A stretch of DNA of 9,535 nucleotides from CAMNAO01 sp045605145 (lineage in GTDB: Bacteria > Bacillota > Clostridia > Oscillospirales > Oscillospiraceae): assembly GCA_045605145.1 (NCBI GenBank), contig JAZUPH010000049.1, forward strand, positions 1 to 9,535, read 5' to 3'. A program made the position numbers and the translations under genes. The notes beneath the pieces were generated by a model. That model saw only the letters and a program-made list of their open reading frames with translations. It was not told the DNA's origin and ran no database searches. Shown in pieces: positions 6,789-9,535 of this stretch (positions are counted from its first letter, which is position 1; the number at the start of each line of letters is the position of its first letter).

Positions 6789-8162
6789 TCAGCCCAGCTG
6801 ACCATAGCGCTTAATGAGTTCAACATAGAACTCACCCGCTTTGACAAGGGCGCGCGCGTCGCAGGTCTCGTTCACGGCGTGTGCACCGCCGCCAACGGCA
6901 GGTCTTGTAGCATAGAACGGGGTGAAGCGATAGACATTGTCGCAGAAATCATACATATACTTTGAGTCGGTGCCGCCGGCGGTTATATCAGGCATGAGGA
7001 ATATATCCTCACCGAACATTTCCTGGCTGATCTTCTCAAGCAGGCGGGCGCATTCGGTATCGACAGAGGACACCGGAGAAGGATCGTTGCCCTTGAGAAG
7101 CTGGACAGCCATACCCTCGGGCAGGATGCTCTCGATGTGGGCCTTCACGCTCTCAAGGGTGTCACCCGCAAGCAGGCGGCAGTTTACGATGATACCGGCG
7201 CGCTCGGGAAGAATGTTCGCCTGGGCGCTTCCGTAGGCCATGGTAGGTACCATGGTGGTGTGGAAAAGGGGCGCAAGATCGGATCGGCTCTCGATAATGG
7301 GTACGATCTTGTCCCAGTTTGCTTCCATGTCACCAAACAGCTCTGCAAGCTCGGGATCCTGCGCCTTCATGTAAGGGGCGCACAGCTCATAGCGTACCTT
7401 TACCGACTCAATAAGTCTGAAGGGATACTGGTTTTGGGCAATAGCAAGAATGGCTTTGGCAACATAGTCAAGGGCGCCGTCCTTATGGGGTTTTGAGGAA
7501 TGTCCGCCGGGGTCAAGGCGGTAAATCTCAAAGTCGGCATAGCCCTTTTCAGCCACGCCAATGGCGCACATAGTGGCGTCAATTCCGCTCTTCTTGCCGC
7601 TGCGAACTCCGCCGCCCTCATCAAGGGACATGCCGATGCGCACGCCCCTGTCCTGCAGTGCCTTGCCGCACAGCCATGCCGCGCTGGGAGCGTCGCCGCC
7701 GCTGACCTCTTCATTATAGCCGAAGACCATGTAAATATCGTAATCGGGCTGATAACCCTCACTGAGAAGATGCTCAATCACCTCAAAGCAGGCGATCATC
7801 TTGCTCTTGCAGTCGCCGGAGCCGCGGCCCCATACAAAATCGTCCTCGATCACACCGCCGTAAGGAGGGTATTTCCATTTATCGTGGTCGCCTTCGGGCA
7901 CGACATCCTGATGGGCCATGAACAAAAGTGGGCTCACACCGGATTTGCCGGTACCCTTCCATGTGTAAAGGAGGGCTGCCTTGCCAATGATCTCTTTGTG
8001 CAGGTGTTTATGTACGAGAGGATATGCCTCTTCAAGATACCTATGCATCTCAAAGAAGGGTGCAAAGTCGATCTCGGCTTCGCAGGCGTTGGAAACCGTC
8101 GCAAACTTTACTACTCCGCTCAAATGCTCAGCGCATTTGCGCAGATCTATTGGATAGCTCAT
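6789..8162 (-). CDS. M20-family metallopeptidase (dipeptidase/carboxypeptidase-like)
   Basis: A cytosolic di-zinc hydrolase of the M20/PM20D1/carboxypeptidase-S-like group, expected to cleave dipeptides or N-acyl amino acids; the substrate is not determined by the sequence. Metal and catalytic residues are all visible: His84 and catalytic Asp86 in MAHQDVVPEGD, bridging Asp117 in WGRGSGDCKSK, general base Glu151 and ligand Glu152 in FGYNEEVSGG, ligand Asp181 in SLDEGGG, and His428 in VGGGAHAVNE. The dimerisation/lid domain occupies roughly 200-320 and includes GGHSSKPH (219-226). At 457 aa it is complete. ATG 8162 is chosen over the in-frame upstream start at 8207 because AGAAGGAG (8177-8170) sits 7 nt upstream. 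No signal peptide is seen. It is first in a probable operon with the PH-domain gene. In an amino-acid-importing organism it would finish peptide breakdown (inference). Confidence 0.93.
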   Translation of the reverse strand: MSYPIDLRKCAEHLSGVVKFATVSNACEAEIDFAPFFEMHRYLEEAYPLVHKHLHKEIIGKAALLYTWKGTGKSGVSPLLFMAHQDVVPEGDHDKWKYPPYGGVIEDDFVWGRGSGDCKSKMIACFEVIEHLLSEGYQPDYDIYMVFGYNEEVSGGDAPSAAWLCGKALQDRGVRIGMSLDEGGGVRSGKKSGIDATMCAIGVAEKGYADFEIYRLDPGGHSSKPHKDGALDYVAKAILAIAQNQYPFRLIESVKVRYELCAPYMKAQDPELAELFGDMEANWDKIVPIIESRSDLAPLFHTTMVPTMAYGSAQANILPERAGIIVNCRLLAGDTLESVKAHIESILPEGMAVQLLKGNDPSPVSSVDTECARLLEKISQEMFGEDIFLMPDITAGGTDSKYMYDFCDNVYRFTPFYATRPAVGGGAHAVNETCDARALVKAGEFYVELIKRYGQLG

Positions 8163-8202
8163 ATCAAATCTCCTTCTGTCAGAATGGGGAACTGCTGAAA
8201 TC

Positions 8203-8211
8203 ATCATAGCA
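8203..8211 (-). promoter_or_regulatory. Extended -10 promoter candidate for the M20 peptidase operon
   Basis: On the minus strand TGCTATGAT (8211-8203) is an extended -10 element. The -35 window 17-18 bp upstream has no good match. It is positioned to start transcription near 8196, about 34 nt before the ATG at 8162, and lies downstream of the stacked terminators of the preceding gene pair. Confidence 0.4.
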
Positions 8212-8300
8212 CAGTTTGCAGATAAATGCTATACCGAATTAAAGTGATGAGGGGATAATTTTCCAGTATTGCCGCAGGATTTGTACAGAGGATCCAAAGG

Positions 8301-8327
8301 AAAACGACAGGTTAAATCTGTCGTTTT
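8301..8327. terminator. Second stacked terminator hairpin
   Basis: AAAACGACAG (8301-8310) pairs with CTGTCGTTTT (8318-8327) across a 7-nt loop. The stem is flanked by A-runs and T-runs, so it can work in both directions. On the minus strand it is the second barrier after the acetyltransferase gene, 34 bp beyond the first hairpin, insulating the M20 operon from read-through. Confidence 0.75.
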
Positions 8328-8337
8328 TCCGTAAATA

Positions 8338-8369
8338 CAAAACGACACCGCGAAAGCGGTGTCATTTTG
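8338..8369. terminator. First terminator hairpin after the GNAT gene
   Basis: GACACCGC (8344-8351) pairs with GCGGTGTC (8356-8363); the plus-strand loop is GAAA, the minus-strand loop TTTC. Beyond a single C/A mismatch the stem continues as CAAAA/TTTTG (8338-8342 with 8365-8369). On the minus strand it is followed by GTTTTGTATTT, a usable T-rich tail. The left arm begins with AAAACGACA, the same 9-mer that opens the neighbouring hairpin at 8301. Confidence 0.8.
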
Positions 8370-8430
8370 TTTGGCGGAGAGTAACCAAAGGTCGCAGAAA
8401 TAAGGTAAGAGTAAGTAAAAGTAGTATGCT

Positions 8431-8862
8431 TTAACCTTTGCTATACTCATACTCCAAAAGTTCTGCGTCTTTGTTTACGCATATAAATCCAGCACTTTCA
8501 AACAATTTAAGTGAGGCAGTGTTTTTCTCATCAATAGAAACTTGAATTTTACTAAAATCAATTCCAAGTTTTCCCGATTGAATATCCTTTAATACTGTTG
8601 TAGCAATTCTTTGTTTTTGATAATCCGGAAAAACAAGCACAGACATATACAAAACGCGGTCAGCCGATTCAAGATGTATAGTGGCAACCAAAATGTCGTC
8701 TTTATAAATTTTATAGAAATAGACATTATCGGTACTCGTTATATATCTCCAATAGTTTTCTTCATCAATGCTGATAAACTGTGAAATCGATGGTTGCTTA
8801 TAAACAGAAAGAATATTCGGTATATCCTCGTCATCAAATTTCTTTACCAATCGGTAAGTCAT
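8431..8862 (-). CDS. GNAT family N-acetyltransferase
   Basis: A 143-aa acetyl-CoA-dependent N-acetyltransferase of the GNAT fold; the acceptor is unknown. The central strand plus acetyl-CoA loop is VLYMSVLVFPDYQKQRIATTVLKDI (residues 70-94), and motif B is VSIDEKNTASLKLFESAGF (108-126), the asparagine/serine-containing segment typical of GNATs. In the loop QKQRIA (82-87) arginine stands where the first glycine of Q/RxxGxG/A is expected, so cofactor binding may be altered or the family is a divergent branch. ATG 8862 has AAAGGAG with 8 nt spacing. It overlaps the four-helix-bundle stop in an ATGA, so translation is probably coupled. Codon choice is A/T-rich and unlike the GC-rich-third-position genes of the first 8 kb, suggesting a different origin. 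Confidence 0.88.
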   Translation of the reverse strand: MTYRLVKKFDDEDIPNILSVYKQPSISQFISIDEENYWRYITSTDNVYFYKIYKDDILVATIHLESADRVLYMSVLVFPDYQKQRIATTVLKDIQSGKLGIDFSKIQVSIDEKNTASLKLFESAGFICVNKDAELLEYEYSKG

Positions 8863-9206
8863 TTAGCATTCTCCTTTGCGGTGTTGATATATGAGATAAG
8901 CATTCTGCGAATCGATCCACAATTATGCAAAACGCTTTTTGTAACATCTTCAGAGATAATGCCTGCCTTTTGCGCTATTTCAATCCAATATTCTGTTTCA
9001 TAACACTCTTTTAATGCAATCTGCAGTTTGGCAATAAAATCGGAACAGCTGTGCGCATATTTCGCCTCACGGATATTTGCTCCGATACTCGTTCCGCTTC
9101 GTTCCAGTTGATTGGACAGGGAATAGTGTCCCTTGATGCTATCGGTCAATTTCAATATTTGAATTGCAAATTCTGTTGGCACGTCTGCAAGTTTGTTTTC
9201 AGCCAA
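8859..9206 (-). CDS. Four-helix-bundle protein, S23/IVS family
   Basis: A 115-aa all-helical protein of the 23S rRNA intervening-sequence family (PF05635, 'four helix bundle protein'), structurally related to the Avd accessory proteins of diversity-generating retroelements. The biochemical role of stand-alone members is unknown; RNA or nucleic-acid binding is suspected. Hallmarks visible are QLERSGTSIGANIREA (34-49) and FIAKLQIALKECYETEYWIE (57-76), with a short fourth helix at about 88-112. I chose TTG 9206 (protein begins MAENKLADVPTEF) since AGAGG lies about 9 nt upstream. The GTG at 9215 directly abuts that ribosome site. No reverse transcriptase or rRNA gene is in the window. Its stop overlaps the GNAT start (ATGA). 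A palindrome array lies immediately upstream of its promoter. A/T-rich codons match the GNAT gene. Confidence 0.92.
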   Translation of the reverse strand: MAENKLADVPTEFAIQILKLTDSIKGHYSLSNQLERSGTSIGANIREAKYAHSCSDFIAKLQIALKECYETEYWIEIAQKAGIISEDVTKSVLHNCGSIRRMLISYINTAKENAK

Positions 9207-9227
9207 CGAAATCACCTCTTTATTGAA

Positions 9228-9257
9228 ATCATATCACATATCTATTTGCTTTTTCAA
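9228..9257 (-). promoter_or_regulatory. Promoter for the four-helix-bundle/GNAT pair
   Basis: On the minus strand TTGAAA (9257-9252), an 18-bp spacer and TATGAT (9233-9228), preceded by TG (extended -10: TGATATGAT), give a good sigma-A promoter. Transcription would start near 9221, leaving a short leader of about 15 nt before the TTG start. The first palindrome of the array (9262-9279) begins 5 bp upstream of the -35, where a bound protein or cruciform could affect initiation. Confidence 0.65.
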
Positions 9258-9261
9258 TGAA

Positions 9262-9418
9262 ATCGCGCTTTTTCGCGATGAAATCCGAGCGATGCTCGGA
9301 TAAAATCCGCTTCGCAGATGAAATTAAATCCGTCCCTCTCCCGAGAAAGTCGTATTTCATCACGAAGTGATTTCATCCCACGACAGTGGGATTTATCCCG
9401 TCTGCAAAGACGGATTTA
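9262..9418. repeat. Array of six short palindromes with mirrored GATGAAAT linkers
   Basis: Six adjacent palindromes are readable. (1) ATCGCG 9262-9267 / CGCGAT 9274-9279. (2) ATCCGAGC 9283-9290 / GCTCGGAT 9294-9301. (3) ATCCGC 9305-9310 / GCAGAT 9314-9319, with one mismatch. (4) ATCAC 9359-9363 / GTGAT 9367-9371. (5) ATCCCAC 9375-9381 / GTGGGAT 9386-9392. (6) ATCCCGTCT 9395-9403 / AGACGGAT 9408-9415, with one bulged C and a GCAA loop. Every left arm begins ATC and every right arm ends GAT. Linkers are GATGAAAT at 9277 and 9317 on the left, and its inverse ATTTCATC at 9354 and 9370 on the right. The sequence shows this directly; what it does (cruciform DNA, structured RNA, a REP/MITE-like unit) is inference. 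Confidence 0.85.
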
Positions 9419-9421
9419 GTT
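9322..9421. repeat. Long-range 13-bp inverted repeat enclosing palindromes 4-5
   Basis: AATTAAATCCGTC (9322-9334) is complementary to GACGGATTTAGTT (9409-9421) with one G-T wobble. If it pairs, it encloses hairpins 4 and 5 plus a pyrimidine-rich stretch (CCTCTCCCGAG, 9335-9345), forming a multi-branched fold. This competes with palindrome 6, whose right arm uses the same bases, so two alternative structures are possible. Confidence 0.6.
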
Positions 9422-9467
9422 GAAAAGAAAACACCTTTTGTCCGGTAGACAAAAGGTGTTTCTTTTC
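9422..9467. terminator. Long bidirectional hairpin, terminator-like
   Basis: The arms 9429-9442 and 9448-9461 pair perfectly (14 bp, core ACACCTTTTGTC / GACAAAAGGTGT). After one bulged A (9428), GAAAAG (9422-9427) pairs with CTTTTC (9462-9467). The loop is 5 nt. A-rich and T-rich arm bases give U-tract-like tails in both directions. On the minus strand it lies directly after the tRNA-3'-end-like sequence at 9468-9488, where a tRNA terminator would be expected. Confidence 0.75.
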
Positions 9468-9488
9468 TGGCGGAGAAAGAGGGATTTG
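9468..9488 (-). pseudogene. tRNA-Ser-like 3' end remnant with CCA
   Basis: Read on the minus strand (9488 to 9468) the bases parse as the end of a tRNA: CAAAT (end of T-loop), CCCTC (T-stem 3' strand), TTTCTCC (acceptor 3' strand), discriminator G, then CCA. The discriminator G and the implied GGAGAAA acceptor 5' strand fit tRNA-Ser. The T-stem 5' strand that should precede it is absent; GC-rich palindromic sequence is found instead. It is therefore a fragment, not a functional tRNA gene. A short match can be coincidental, so this is a tentative call. Confidence 0.4.
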
Positions 9489-9535
9489 CCCGGCTCCGGC
9501 CGGGCCGCCTCGGGTTGCAAAGCGCCACCGGCGCT
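9488..9535. repeat. GC-rich palindromes truncated by the window edge
   Basis: GCCCGGC (9488-9494) pairs with GCCGGGC (9499-9505) over a TCCG loop. AGCGCC (9521-9526) pairs with GGCGCT (9530-9535) at the very end. The second stem probably continues outward, since GTTGCAA (9514-9520) precedes its left arm. Composition switches abruptly here from AT-rich to GC-rich, marking a boundary of the accessory patch or the start of another repeat element. Confidence 0.6.

Noticed and set aside
8229..8450. 73-aa minus-strand frame between the GNAT and M20 genes
   Set aside because: It spans both terminator hairpins and overlaps the GNAT 3' end; no ribosome site or similarity.
8859..9206. Diversity-generating retroelement accessory protein (Avd)
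   Set aside because: The fold family is related, but no reverse transcriptase, template repeat or variable-repeat target is in the window, and the motifs fit the S23/IVS family better.
9262..9420. CRISPR array
   Set aside because: The units are palindromes of differing sequence and length with 8-bp linkers, not identical direct repeats separated by unique 30-40 bp spacers; no cas genes are present.

Overview
The window looks like a chromosomal segment of an anaerobic gut-type Clostridia (Bacillota), probably of the Oscillospiraceae/Ruminococcaceae kind. This is an inference from strong AAGGAG ribosome sites, sigma-A-type promoters, TTG and GTG starts, an ATP-dependent PEP carboxykinase, a COG2426-type small membrane exporter, and moderate-GC genes beside an AT-rich insertion-like patch. 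No species can be named from the sequence alone.

Layout. 1-1530 (-) is pckA, lacking only its last few codons at the window edge. 1531-1901 is a divergent control region with one promoter candidate per direction. 1902-2378 (+) is a small-multidrug-export-family membrane protein starting at TTG. A bidirectional UACG-loop terminator (2419-2444) separates it from the convergent alanine racemase gene alr (2458-3585, -). 3586-3894 carries back-to-back promoters for alr and for a three-gene polar amino acid ABC importer: lipoprotein receptor (3895-4680), permease (4781-5518) and ATPase (5502-6248). The importer operon has a strong T-run-less hairpin after the receptor gene and a terminator at 6261-6296. 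Convergent to it is a probable two-gene minus-strand operon: an M20-family dipeptidase/carboxypeptidase-like enzyme (6789-8162), then a small bacterial PH-domain protein with an acidic tail (6320-6739).

From about 8300 to the end the character changes. Two stacked terminator hairpins are followed by an AT-rich, translationally coupled minus-strand pair: a GNAT acetyltransferase (8431-8862) and an S23/IVS-type four-helix-bundle protein (8859-9206). Upstream of the pair lies a dense array of six short palindromes (9262-9415) joined by GATGAAAT on the left and its inverse ATTTCATC on the right. The right half is enclosed by a 13-bp long-range stem. Next come a long hairpin (9422-9467) and a sequence matching the 3' end of a tRNA-Ser with CCA (9468-9488, read on minus). 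The last bases form GC-rich palindromes cut by the window edge. TGGCGGAGA occurs at both ends of this patch, 1096 bp apart, each time directly after a hairpin.

Physiologically the first 8.2 kb is ordinary housekeeping: anaplerosis/gluconeogenesis, D-alanine for cell wall, amino-acid uptake and peptide hydrolysis. The 8.3-9.5 kb patch is the part most likely to hold something poorly described: a compact, possibly mobile module of structured DNA/RNA with a four-helix-bundle protein and an acetyltransferase.
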